Source: Pseudomonas fluorescens
GTDB taxonomy: Bacteria > Pseudomonadota > Gammaproteobacteria > Pseudomonadales > Pseudomonadaceae
Assembly: GCF_902497785.1 (NCBI RefSeq)
Contig: NZ_CABVHK010000017.1
Coordinates: forward strand, 99,798 to 163,797
Direction of reading: 5' to 3'
Length of the DNA stretch: 64,000 nucleotides
Positions 1-6,909 of the stretch are shown in pieces. A program made the translations under genes and the position numbers. The notes under the pieces are model-generated. The model was not told the DNA's origin. It did no database searches and worked only from the letters and a program-made list of their open reading frames with translations. How positions within the stretch are numbered: the first letter of the stretch is position 1; every line of letters begins with the position of its first letter.

Positions 1-443
1 TGCGCATCGAGATGCCATTCGGTGACACCCACTTGGCGGAACTGCCGGCCGGCCCGCTGGTGTTGATTGCAGCAGGCACCGGCATGGGCCAGATCCACAG
101 CTTGATCGAACATTGCCGGGCCTCGGGCTTCAAATATCCGGTGCATTTGTATTGGGGGGTGCGTCGTCCCGAAGACTTTTATGAAATCGAACATTGGGAT
201 GAGTGGCTGAAACTGCCCAACCTGTTCCTGCATAAAGTCGTCAGCGATCAATGTGGCTGGCAGGGGCGCTGCGGGATGCTGCACGAGGCCGTGTGTGAGG
301 ACTTTCCCGATCTGAAAACCTTGCACGTCTACGCCAGCGGTTCCCCGGCGATGGTCTACGGCACGCTGGATGCGTTGGTGGAAGCCGGGATGGATGCGCA
401 CCAGATGCGTGCCGACGTGTTCGCCTATGCGCCACGGTCTTGA
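1..443 (+). CDS. FAD/NAD(P)H oxidoreductase of the ferredoxin-reductase type, C-terminal part
   Basis: The gene enters from the left edge in the frame beginning at base 3, so only about 146 C-terminal residues are visible. They form the NAD(P)-binding half of a ferredoxin-reductase-like flavoprotein: a LVLIAAGTGMGQIHS nucleotide loop near the start, a YWGVRRPEDFY strand, and a YASGSPAMVYGTLDALVEA segment ahead of the C-terminus. In this family the domain accepts hydride from NAD(P)H and passes it through FAD to an iron-sulfur centre. The sequence most resembles proteins annotated as CDP-6-deoxy-delta-3,4-glucoseen reductase, which in pseudomonads commonly lie beside ubiD. The N-terminal ferredoxin and FAD domains are outside the window, so the exact substrate cannot be judged. 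A REPIN follows the stop codon directly. Confidence 0.75.
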   Translation, partial: RIEMPFGDTHLAELPAGPLVLIAAGTGMGQIHSLIEHCRASGFKYPVHLYWGVRRPEDFYEIEHWDEWLKLPNLFLHKVVSDQCGWQGRCGMLHEAVCEDFPDLKTLHVYASGSPAMVYGTLDALVEAGMDAHQMRADVFAYAPRS

Positions 444-452
444 GCCAGCCCT

Positions 453-530
453 TGTAGGAGCTGCCGCAGGCTGCGATCTTTTGACTTTGTCTTGAAAATT
501 AAAAGATCGCAGCCTGCGGCAGCTCCTACG
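453..530. repeat. REPIN, GATCGCAGCC family
   Basis: Two REP units face each other: GTAGGAGCTGCCGCAGGCTGCGATCTTTT and its reverse complement, separated by about 19 bases. The pair can fold into a long hairpin. It lies directly downstream of the reductase gene. Confidence 0.93.
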
Positions 531-732
531 GTTTGTATCCTTATAACTCTCTATATAACCTATCGGTATTTATAAAATCATATAAATTTCGGTAGGTTAT
601 ATCTCATTCAAGTAATTAATTAAGAGTTGCGCCAAGGCGCTTCAATTACTTGAAAACATATGTGCCTTATTGTTACAGCGGTGCGTTCTATTAAGTAATT
701 CATTACCCGCGGGGAGCTGAACGCTATTCGCC
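531..732. other. AT-rich intergenic spacer with two large dyads
   Basis: This spacer is much more AT-rich than the coding DNA around it. It holds an imperfect 21-base inverted repeat (arms 554-574 and 581-601, 18 of 21 paired, 6-base loop). A second dyad at 607-654 has 11-base outer arms TTCAAGTAATT / AATTACTTGAA around a perfect GCGCCAAGGCGC core. The AAGTAATT element recurs near 693. No ORF is evident. It may be an operator region or a degenerate mobile element. Confidence 0.6.
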
Positions 733-1282
733 ATGAGCGCCATTGAATCTGCTTTTTTGAATCTGGCTTACCCTCCGCGGCTCGATCTGGGGCCGCAGCT
801 TACGCACGAACAATTGCTCGGCTCGATGCAGTCGACCATGGCGCGCCACAAGGGTGGGCCGGTCTGGCTGTTTGCGTATGGCTCGTTGATCTGGCGTCCT
901 GAATGCGCGGCGGTTGAACGTGTCCGCGGTCGGGTGCATGGCTATCATCGCGGCTTGTACCTGTGGTCCCACGAACATCGCGGCACGCCGGAAGTGCCGG
1001 GCCTGGTGTTTGGTCTGGATCGCGGCGGCTCTTGCAGCGGTTTCGCATATCGCTTGCCCGAAGAACAACTCGACGCGTCGCTGTACGCATTGTGGCAGCG
1101 CGAAATGCCATTCCCGTCCTATCGCCCACACTGGCGCTTGCGGGCGTTACGGCACCACTCGCGATTATGTCGAGCAGACCGCCAACGCCCTGCGTAGCCA
1201 CGCCATGCCAGACCGGAATCTGGAGGCGCGGCTCAAGCGCTGCAAATCAAAGGTCGATCAGGCGATTGCTTCGCGGGTCTGA
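733..1282 (+). pseudogene. Disrupted gamma-glutamylcyclotransferase (ChaC-like)
   Basis: Intact ChaC-family enzymes release 5-oxoproline from gamma-glutamyl peptides such as glutathione. The first ~132 codons encode a normal N-terminus, including the FAYGSLIW substrate loop and a WQREMPFPSYRPHW segment. After about base 1130 the frame breaks. The expected C-terminus (CGRYGTTRDYVEQTANALRS, then NLEARLKRC) continues in the +2 frame to the stop at 1280-1282. About 30-40 residues normally found between the two blocks are missing, so this looks like an out-of-frame internal deletion. In the first frame translation ends at 1197 with a scrambled tail. A sequencing error alone would not explain the missing block. 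Residual function is unlikely but not excluded. Confidence 0.8.
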
Positions 1283-1474
1283 CTGGCGACCTGTTTGTGG
1301 TTGTGGGAATTGTTACCTCGGGATCCTTTATGACGTGGTTCTGGCCTGATTAGCGCAAAGCTTTGGGAAACGTCCTGCGCTTGAATGGGAAGCCGTCACG
1401 TTATGTAAAAAACCGTCGAGCCTTAACCTGTGTGCGGTTGCCAGATCTGGCTTTCAGTCGCGAAGGAGAGGGTT

Positions 1475-2089
1475 ATGCGGTGCGTTGTGTGCGTGCTTTT
1501 GCTGGTGTTGTCGATCGATGTCAGGGCTGCCGAGGTGTTCCTGATTCCGCAGAACAATCCCAAGCCGGTTTACCCCGTGGCGCTTTACCGGACCGGAATC
1601 ACCGGCATGCTGCGTGTCAGTTTTACCGTCCACGCCGATGGATCGGTGAACACGGTCGAGGCTTCGAAGGACGCTCATCCTGAGCTGGTCGAAGCCGCTC
1701 GAACGGCGGTCAGCCAGTGGCGATACAAACCCTGGGCCATTTCCCCTGAACGACCTGCGCAAGTCCAGGTGGTCGCGCCCATGGTTTTCAGGCTGGACGA
1801 AAAACTGCCGATTCACGCCAACGAAGAACTGAAAAAGTTAAGTTGTGGCGACGTCGCCAAGGCAGCGCTGCAGCGGGCTGATTTTTCCTGGGTGGACATG
1901 CCGGTGTTCATGTGGACCCGCAGTTACTTGACCCACTCCCTCTCGCCCACACAATTGCCGGACGCGAGACGTCTGGCGCTCATCGCCAAACTCAACAAAA
2001 GCGTGCCTTCGATTGTTCGCCGGTGTAACACGCATCAGGCGACGCGGTTTGTGCGTTTTCTTCCGGAGGAAATCCGTGAGTTGCTGTGA
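1475..2089 (+). CDS. Exported TonB C-terminal-domain family protein
   Basis: The product has 204 residues. The ATG at 1475 is preceded by GAAGGAGAG and opens a signal peptide (MRCVVCVLLLVLSIDVRA), so it is preferred over the in-frame upstream start at 1430. Residues ~25-105 resemble the TonB carboxy-terminal fold: PVYPVALYRTGITGMLRVSF, then HADGSVNTVEASKDAHPELV and AARTAVSQWRYKPW. The long proline-rich spanner and N-terminal anchor of true TonB are absent, so it probably does not energise receptors by itself. The C-terminal ~90 residues have no domain I recognise. The gene stands alone and ends at a strong terminator shared with the convergent oxidoreductase gene. Confidence 0.7.
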   Translation: MRCVVCVLLLVLSIDVRAAEVFLIPQNNPKPVYPVALYRTGITGMLRVSFTVHADGSVNTVEASKDAHPELVEAARTAVSQWRYKPWAISPERPAQVQVVAPMVFRLDEKLPIHANEELKKLSCGDVAKAALQRADFSWVDMPVFMWTRSYLTHSLSPTQLPDARRLALIAKLNKSVPSIVRRCNTHQATRFVRFLPEEIRELL

Positions 2090-2133
2090 ACGCAAGCGTG
2101 GAGCGCGATCCGGTTTTAAAATCGCGTAAACAG

Positions 2134-2171
2134 AAGGCCAGAACAACTTTATCAGTTGTTCTGGCCTTTTA
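2134..2171. terminator. Bidirectional intrinsic terminator
   Basis: A perfect 14-bp stem (AAGGCCAGAACAAC / GTTGTTCTGGCCTT) with a 7-base loop is flanked by A and T runs. It sits between two convergent genes and could serve both. Confidence 0.88.
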
Positions 2172-2186
2172 TTGTCCCGCAGTAAA

Positions 2187-3164
2187 TCAGCGAACCTGCA
2201 CCACCACTTTCCCGACCGCCTTGCGCTGGCCAAGATCGTTGATCGCCTGCGCCGCATTGCTCAACGGATACACCTGCGACACCAGCGGCTTCAGCTTGCC
2301 CTCGGCGAACCAGCCAAACAATTGCTGGAAGTTCGCCGCGTTGTCCTGCGGCTGGCGTTGGGCAAACGAGCCCCAGAACACGCCGACCACCGCTGCACCT
2401 TTAAGCAGGGCGAGGTTGACCGGCAGTTCCGGAATGCGGCCGCTGGCGAAACCGACGACCAGAAGGCGGCCGTTCCAGGCGATGGCGCGGATGGCCTGGT
2501 CAAACAGGTCACCGCCGACCGGGTCGTAGATCACGTCTGCACCCTGGCCGTCGGTCAGGCGTTTGATTTCGTCCTTGAGACTGGTTTCGCTGTAGTTGAT
2601 CAGTTCATCGGCGCCGGCAGCCTTGGCCACCGCGAGTTTTTCGGCGCTGCTGGCGGCGGCGATCACGCGGGCGCCCATGGCTTTGCCGATTTCCACGGCA
2701 GCCAGGCCGACACCGCCGGAGGCGCCGAGAACCAGCAGGGTTTCACCAGGTTGCAGGTTGCCCCGTTGCTTGAGCGCGTGCATCGAAGTGCCGTAGGTCA
2801 TGCTGAAAGCTGCGGCCGTGTTGAAGTCCATGGACGGCGGAATTGGCAGCACGTTGTAGCCTGGAACGGCGACCTGTTCTGCGAAGCTGCCCCAACCGGT
2901 GAGGGCCATGACCCGGTCACCGACTTTCAAGTGGCTGACTTTCTCGCCGACTGCGCTGACCACGCCGGCCGCTTCGCCACCCGGCGAAAAAGGGAAGGGC
3001 GGCTTGAACTGGTATTTGCCCTCGATGATCAGCGTGTCCGGGAAATTCACCCCGGCGGCGTGCACCTCCAGCAGGATTTCGTTCTTCTTCGCGACAGGGC
3101 TGGCGACGTCTTCCAGCACCAGCGATTCGGCAGGGCCGAAGGCTTTGCACAGCACGGCTTTCAT
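2187..3164 (-). CDS. NADPH:quinone oxidoreductase family protein
   Basis: This 325-residue medium-chain dehydrogenase/reductase belongs to the zinc-free quinone oxidoreductase branch, which reduces quinones or enone-type carbonyls with NADPH. Visible hallmarks are the MKAVLCKAFGP start, VHAAGVNFPDTLIIEGKYQ, the FSPGGEAAGVVSAVG segment, and the cofactor loop LVLGASGGVGLAAVEIGKA around residue 145. The cysteine/histidine zinc ligands of alcohol dehydrogenases are not present. The ATG at 3164 has AAAGGAAT just upstream, and the 30-residue extension to 3254 lacks family sequence. It is transcribed alone and divergently from the FliL-like gene. The physiological substrate is unknown. Confidence 0.88.
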   Translation of the reverse strand: MKAVLCKAFGPAESLVLEDVASPVAKKNEILLEVHAAGVNFPDTLIIEGKYQFKPPFPFSPGGEAAGVVSAVGEKVSHLKVGDRVMALTGWGSFAEQVAVPGYNVLPIPPSMDFNTAAAFSMTYGTSMHALKQRGNLQPGETLLVLGASGGVGLAAVEIGKAMGARVIAAASSAEKLAVAKAAGADELINYSETSLKDEIKRLTDGQGADVIYDPVGGDLFDQAIRAIAWNGRLLVVGFASGRIPELPVNLALLKGAAVVGVFWGSFAQRQPQDNAANFQQLFGWFAEGKLKPLVSQVYPLSNAAQAINDLGQRKAVGKVVVQVR

Positions 3165-3314
3165 CAGGGCTATTCCTTTGGGAGTGATGGCCGATAAGTG
3201 TAGGTGTGTGAGTCGACGGGTCAACGAGCATGCCCCGCCCTGATAGCCAGCCATAAGCTTGTGCTTGCGCGGCGGGTCGTTATGCTAGGCCGCAAACCGG
3301 ATAAGGAGCGAATT

Positions 3315-3722
3315 GTGAAAGCGTGGATCATGTTGTTGCTGGCCCTGTCTCTGCCTGTGGCAGCAGTGGCTGAAGAAGCCAAAGAAGGCGAGGCGCCGAA
3401 GGTCAATTACATCACCCTGAGCCCGCCATTCGTGGGCAACTATGGGTTGGATGGCACATCGAAACTCAAAGTGTACAAGGCGGACGTGGCGTTGCGGGTG
3501 ACCGGTGACGAGGCGACCAAACTGGTGAAGGCCAACGAGCCGCTGATCCGCAATCAACTGGTGGCGTTGTTTGCCCAGCAGACCACCGAGGCGATGAACA
3601 ACGTCGAGGCCAAGGAAAAGCTGCGTCAGGAAGCGTTGAAGCAGACTCAGCAGATCATGAATGACGAAACGGGGAAGCCGGTGGTTGAAGATTTGTTATT
3701 CAACAACCTCATCATTCAATAA
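3315..3722 (+). CDS. FliL-family protein, flagellum-unlinked paralogue
   Basis: The product has 135 residues. The GTG start at 3315 is preceded by AAGGAG with a 6-base spacer, and the N-terminus (VKAWIMLLLALSLPVAAVAEE) is a signal or anchor helix. The mature part matches the FliL periplasmic domain: YITLSPPFVGNYG near residue 30, then KLKVYKADVALRV and ANEPLIRNQLVALFAQQ. Genuine FliL supports the stator around the flagellar motor. No flagellar genes are nearby, so this is best read as a FliL-like paralogue of unknown role in the periplasm or inner membrane. A REPIN follows the stop. Confidence 0.78.
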   Translation: MKAWIMLLLALSLPVAAVAEEAKEGEAPKVNYITLSPPFVGNYGLDGTSKLKVYKADVALRVTGDEATKLVKANEPLIRNQLVALFAQQTTEAMNNVEAKEKLRQEALKQTQQIMNDETGKPVVEDLLFNNLIIQ

Positions 3723-3749
3723 GTCATTCGCTGGCCGGGCGGGCCCCTT

Positions 3750-3840
3750 CGCGAGCAGGCTCGCTCCCACAGGGATTTGAGCTGGATGCAAAAATTGCAT
3801 TCACTGGAGATCATTGTGGGAGCGGGCTTGCCCGCGATGA
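3750..3840. repeat. REPIN, GCGAGC...GCTCGC / GCGGGC family
   Basis: A GCGAGCAGGCTCGCTCCCAC unit on the left is paired with GTGGGAGCGGGCTTGCCCGCGA on the right, with about 45 unrelated bases between. It lies between the convergent FliL-like and EVE genes. Confidence 0.88.
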
Positions 3841-3862
3841 CATTCTGAATAGTGCTGGGTAT

Positions 3863-4315
3863 TTACGGCTTGAGTGCGATAACCGCCGCCCATTGCTCGG
3901 CCGTCACCGGCATTACCGACAATCGCGAACCCTTCTGCACCAGCGGCATCTCCGCCAGTGCCGTCTGCTGTTTCAAATAATCCAGCTTCAACACCCTGGA
4001 AAACGTCTCGGCATGCGCGACATCTATCGCGCTCCAGGCGTTTTTCTCGGCGGTGGCTTTCGGATCGTAATAATGACTCTCCGGCTCAAGCGCCGTCGGG
4101 TCCGGATACGCCGCTTCGACAATTTTGCCAATGCCGGCAATCCCCGGCTCAGGGCAGCTGGAGTGATAGAAAAAGAACGCGTCGCCGACCGCCATGGCCC
4201 TCAGAAAATTACGCGCCTGATAGTTGCGAACCCCATCCCAGCGCGCTTTGCCAAGCTTCTCCAGATCGGTGATCGAGAGCTCGTCGGGCTCGGATTTCAT
4301 CAGCCAGTAGGCCAT
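3863..4315 (-). CDS. EVE domain-containing protein
   Basis: This 150-residue protein is essentially one EVE domain, the PUA/YTH-like fold also found in human THYN1, which is thought to bind modified bases. The family start MAYWLMKSEPDELSI is intact, followed by WDGVRNYQARNF near residue 26, GDAFFFYHSSCPEPGIAG and a C-terminal LSVMPVTAEQW. AAGGAGC lies upstream of the ATG. Bacterial stand-alone EVE proteins are often near cell-division or folate genes, as here beside fau and zapA. The biological ligand is not known. Confidence 0.92.
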   Translation of the reverse strand: MAYWLMKSEPDELSITDLEKLGKARWDGVRNYQARNFLRAMAVGDAFFFYHSSCPEPGIAGIGKIVEAAYPDPTALEPESHYYDPKATAEKNAWSAIDVAHAETFSRVLKLDYLKQQTALAEMPLVQKGSRLSVMPVTAEQWAAVIALKP

Positions 4316-4368
4316 GGTTTTTGCTCCTTGCGGATCGGGTGGGCAAGTTGTCGGGCAATTTTATGACA

Positions 4369-4383
4369 AACCGACAGTCGGTT
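4369..4383. promoter_or_regulatory. Perfect 15-bp palindrome, possible operator
   Basis: AACCGACAGTCGGTT is a perfect 7-1-7 dyad in the divergent region between the EVE gene and the small membrane-protein gene. A partial copy (GTCGGTTCAC) follows near 4400. It has the size and symmetry of a dimeric repressor site, but no regulator is identified. Confidence 0.4.
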
Positions 4384-4516
4384 GACGCCAGCGTTTGCGT
4401 GTCGGTTCACGTTGACGCAAAATGCCGGCCTTCTAAGCTTGACGCTGCTGCACGGCCTACACCTACAACGGAAACCGCTGCTGTCATCGTGTTGATGTGC
4501 CTTTGGGGGGCAATCG

Positions 4517-4666
4517 ATGAAACGCAAACCGGATTTACTATGGATTTTGGTTATTTTGTTCGGCCTGGGCGTCGTGACCACTGGCTATGCCCAAAGCTTG
4601 TGGAGCAACAAGACCGATGCGCCGATTGAAATCGCGCAGCAACAGCCGTCGGCCTTCAAGCGCTGA
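4517..4666 (+). CDS. Small single-span membrane protein
   Basis: A 49-residue ORF starts at ATG 4517, with a G-rich stretch (GGGGGG) 6 bases upstream. It reads MKRKPDLLWILVILFGLGVV, then TTGYAQSLWSNKTDAPIEIA, and ends QQQPSAFKR. A positively charged N-terminus precedes one hydrophobic segment (residues ~8-22), so it should insert in the inner membrane or be exported. Good coding character, a sensible start and a position clear of other genes argue that it is real. I believe similar short proteins occur at this locus in other pseudomonads. The function is unknown. Confidence 0.68.
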   Translation: MKRKPDLLWILVILFGLGVVTTGYAQSLWSNKTDAPIEIAQQQPSAFKR

Positions 4667-4701
4667 ACCTGCCTTTTCGACGCCGCTGATTGCAGTGGCG
4701 T

Positions 4702-5307
4702 CTAGCCTGCGAAATACCCCGCCTTGTCTGTAACCGTTCCCTGCAACGGTACATCCCAGCTCGCTTGAGCCAGTCGTTCGACCTTCTGGCATTCATGGGC
4801 CAGCCCCAGTAACGTCGGCTTGCGCCAGGTTTTGCGTCGCGCCAGGTACGCCAGGCTTCGATCGTAAAAACCGCCGCCCATACCCAGGCGTCCGCCTACA
4901 TCGTCAAACCCGACCAATGGCAACAACACCAGATCCAGTGCCCAGACTTTGCGTTGTCGGGCAAGGTTGTGCCTGGGTTCGAGAATGCGAAAACGATTGG
5001 GTTTGAGTTTTTCGCCGGGGCGAATGCGCTGGAACACCATCTTGGTGCGCGGCCAGGCGCTGAGCACCGGCAGGTAGGTCGCCTTGCCCCGGCGTTGCGC
5101 CGCGCGCATGAGCAGGCGCGGGTCGATTTCACCGTCGGTGGGTAGATACAGCGAAATGTGTTTTGCGCGCCGGAACAACGGCTGCTGGGCCAGTTGCTTG
5201 TACAGCCCGCGGGCGGCCTGGCGCTGTTGACTGGGGGTCAGTGCGCGGCGGGCCTTGCGCAGCATGCGTCGAAGTTGCGGGCGGGGCAGCAGCGCAGGTT
5301 CGGTCAT
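4702..5307 (-). CDS. fau: 5-formyltetrahydrofolate cyclo-ligase
   Basis: The 201-residue product converts 5-formyltetrahydrofolate to 5,10-methenyltetrahydrofolate using ATP, returning the inhibitory storage form to the one-carbon pool. Family features are the basic N-terminal RKARRALTPSQQ helix, HISLYLPTDGEIDPRLL around residue 50, YLPVLSAWPRTKMVF and the signature loop RLGMGGGFYDRSLAYL near residue 150. It lies just downstream of the 6S RNA gene on the same strand, the conserved zapA-ssrS-fau arrangement of gammaproteobacteria, and may be transcribed by readthrough from it. Confidence 0.93.
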   Translation of the reverse strand: MTEPALLPRPQLRRMLRKARRALTPSQQRQAARGLYKQLAQQPLFRRAKHISLYLPTDGEIDPRLLMRAAQRRGKATYLPVLSAWPRTKMVFQRIRPGEKLKPNRFRILEPRHNLARQRKVWALDLVLLPLVGFDDVGGRLGMGGGFYDRSLAYLARRKTWRKPTLLGLAHECQKVERLAQASWDVPLQGTVTDKAGYFAG

Positions 5308-5349
5308 GGATAAGGGCTTCGGCAGGGCGGATACATAAAGCGTACCCGT

Positions 5350-5386
5350 AAAAAAGCCGATGCCGGTATTTAAACCGGCATCGGAC
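5350..5386 (-). terminator. Intrinsic terminator downstream of 6S RNA
   Basis: On the minus strand a stem of CCGATGCCGGT with its complement and a short AT loop is followed by a T run. It lies just beyond the 3' end of the 6S RNA, ahead of fau. Confidence 0.85.
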
Positions 5387-5390
5387 TGGA

Positions 5391-5573
5391 ATCAGGCTCC
5401 CCGGATGAACCGCTGCTGACTTAGCCCTTGAACCCGAAAGTTCAAGGTGGAAGATGCAGTAGGCTTTAAGGCTTTCCGTCTAGCGGACATGCACACCAGC
5501 CCAACGTGCAGCCTCCAGGGTAGTGCGAATCGGCTCAGGGACGTGGTCAACTGGCAAGCACCCCAGGGAGTGC
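5391..5573 (-). ncRNA. ssrS: 6S RNA
   Basis: The minus strand between zapA and fau carries an RNA of about 180 nt with the look of Pseudomonas 6S RNA. The 5' part includes CAGCACTCCCTGGGGTGCTT and a CCCTGAGCCGAT block, and complementary segments can close a long, centrally bulged hairpin. 6S RNA mimics an open promoter, binds sigma-70 RNA polymerase in stationary phase and represses many promoters. A TTATAC -10 box at 5579-5584 places the 5' end near 5573, and a terminator follows the 3' end. Identification rests on synteny plus sequence character, and the ends are approximate. Confidence 0.85.
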
Positions 5574-5578
5574 TGCGA

Positions 5579-5584
5579 GTATAA
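5579..5584 (-). promoter_or_regulatory. -10 element of the 6S RNA promoter
   Basis: TTATAC on the minus strand lies 6-7 bases before the inferred 6S RNA start. The -35 match is weak. Confidence 0.45.
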
Positions 5585-5602
5585 CCCAAGCGGTCGGACG
5601 AA

Positions 5603-5920
5603 TCAGCCCTTGGTGACGTCCGGATCAGTGGCGAGCACCAGATCGACGCGATCGAGCAGGTCGCGAACCTGCTCGCGGGTCGAGCCGCTGGCCTGCACGT
5701 CCGGGCGTTCTTCCTTGTGCAGAAGATCGTGGGTAATGTTCAGCGCGGCCATGACAGCGATGCGATCGGCGCCGATGACTTTGCCGCTGCTGCGGATTTC
5801 GCGCATCTTGCCGTCCAGGTAACGGGCAGCGCTCACCAGGTTGCTGCGCTCTTCCTGGGGGCAGATGATCGAATATTCTTTGTCGAGGATCTGCACGGTT
5901 ACGCTATTGCTTGAACTCAT
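5603..5920 (-). CDS. zapA: Cell division protein ZapA
   Basis: ZapA (105 residues) binds FtsZ and cross-links protofilaments at the division ring. The N-terminal globular part shows VTVQILDKEYSIICPQEE, followed by the LVSAARYLDGKMREIR helix and DRIAVMAALNITHDLL. The C-terminal helix that forms the antiparallel coiled coil covers residues ~75-100. The ATG overlaps the stop of the upstream coiled-coil gene by 4 bases, so the two are translationally coupled. The 6S RNA gene is immediately downstream. Confidence 0.94.
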   Translation of the reverse strand: MSSSNSVTVQILDKEYSIICPQEERSNLVSAARYLDGKMREIRSSGKVIGADRIAVMAALNITHDLLHKEERPDVQASGSTREQVRDLLDRVDLVLATDPDVTKG

Positions 5921-6126
5921 GAGTCTTGCTCCAGGGCCTTGAGGCGCGAAATCATCGATTCGACCTTACGCCGGGCGATTTCGTTTTTTTCAATGAGGTG
6001 AGCGCGTTCCTCGCGCCAGGTCTTTTCCTGAGCTAATAGGAGTCCGTTTTGGCTCTTAAGTTGCTCGACCCGATTAATTAGCAATTCGAGTCTCGCCATC
6101 AGCGCTTGCAGGTCGGTGTCTTCCAT
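5917..6126 (-). CDS. TIGR02449-family coiled-coil protein (ZapB-like)
   Basis: This 69-residue protein is almost entirely a coiled coil (LQALMARLELLINRVEQLKS, then a glutamate-rich stretch and MISRLKALEQDS). Its place directly before zapA suggests a division-ring accessory like ZapB, but that is inference from size, structure and context. The ATG at 6126 (MEDTDLQAL) is preferred. An in-frame GTG at 6135 would add three residues. It overlaps zapA by 4 bases. Confidence 0.88.
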   Translation of the reverse strand: MEDTDLQALMARLELLINRVEQLKSQNGLLLAQEKTWREERAHLIEKNEIARRKVESMISRLKALEQDS

Positions 6127-6156
6127 TGTCTTCACTGTCTGATGGGTGTCGGACTT

Positions 6157-6257
6157 TGTAGGAGCGAGCTTGCTCGCGATGAGCCCGAGAACGCCGCGGG
6201 TGTCAGGTACCCAGCGTCATGTTCGTCGACCATCGCGAGCAAGCTCGCTCCTACAGG
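6157..6257. repeat. REPIN, GTAGGAGCGAGCTTGCTCGCGA family, full-length subtype
   Basis: Inverted REP units flank a spacer (AACGCCGCGGG...CAGCGTCAT...GACCAT) that is also conserved in the copies at 15891, 26612 and 44013. It lies between the divergent zapA-side and ygfB-side operons, so it may affect their promoters. Confidence 0.93.
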
Positions 6258-6321
6258 GGTAGTCGATGTAGGATACAAGGCCTTCATTCTAGACATAGCG
6301 CCGTCTGGCGCCTAGCTGCCC

Positions 6322-6882
6322 ATGCCCATTCAGAATTCTCCGTACCAAGCCTTCGCCACTCTGCTGACTTCCAGCGGTCATAACGTCTCGCCTGCCGAAC
6401 TGCACGGCCTGCTGCTCGGCCGCAGTTGCGCCGGTGCCGGTTTCGATGCCGAAGGCTGGCTGGTTGACGCCGCCGAGCTGCTCGAAAGCGAGCCGCAGGA
6501 CAACGTTCGCAATGCCCTGATCGGCTTGCAAGCGATGGTCAAGGGCGAGCTCACCGGCGACGACGTGACTGTCGTTCTGCTGCTGCCGAGCGACGACGAA
6601 CCGCTGGCTGATCGTGCCGTTGCACTGGGCCAGTGGTGCCAGGGTTTCCTCAGCGGTTTCGGCCTGAACTGCCGTGACAGCAGCATGCTGAGCACTGAAG
6701 CCACCGAAGTGCTGCAGGATCTGGCCGCCATTTCCCAAGTGCAAGACGCGCTCGAAGAGTCCGACGACGGCGAAAGCGATTACATGGAAGTCATGGAATA
6801 CCTGCGCGTCGCGCCGCTGCTGCTGTTTTCCGAAACCCGCAAGCCGGACGCACCCGCTGCCGCCAAGCCGTCGTTGCATTAA
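6322..6882 (+). CDS. YgfB/YecA (UPF0149) family protein
   Basis: This 186-residue protein is of the UPF0149 family. It has the conserved ELHGLLLGRSCAGAG motif near residue 26, GQWCQGFLSGFG around residue 100 and an acidic EESDDGESDYMEVMEYLRV near the C-terminus. In P. aeruginosa the YgfB homologue has been linked to beta-lactam resistance by repressing alpA-ampDh3. That role is known from the literature and is not shown here. It leads an apparent operon with pepP (27-base gap), ubiH, a hotdog-type protein and a second ubiquinone hydroxylase. Confidence 0.9.
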   Translation: MPIQNSPYQAFATLLTSSGHNVSPAELHGLLLGRSCAGAGFDAEGWLVDAAELLESEPQDNVRNALIGLQAMVKGELTGDDVTVVLLLPSDDEPLADRAVALGQWCQGFLSGFGLNCRDSSMLSTEATEVLQDLAAISQVQDALEESDDGESDYMEVMEYLRVAPLLLFSETRKPDAPAAAKPSLH

Positions 6883-6909
6883 TCGCGTGACAGGGAAAGC
6901 CATCTGCCC

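Noticed and set aside
2172..3197. 341-codon plus-strand frame opposite the quinone oxidoreductase
   Set aside because: Antisense to a gene with intact NADPH-binding motifs, with low-complexity composition.
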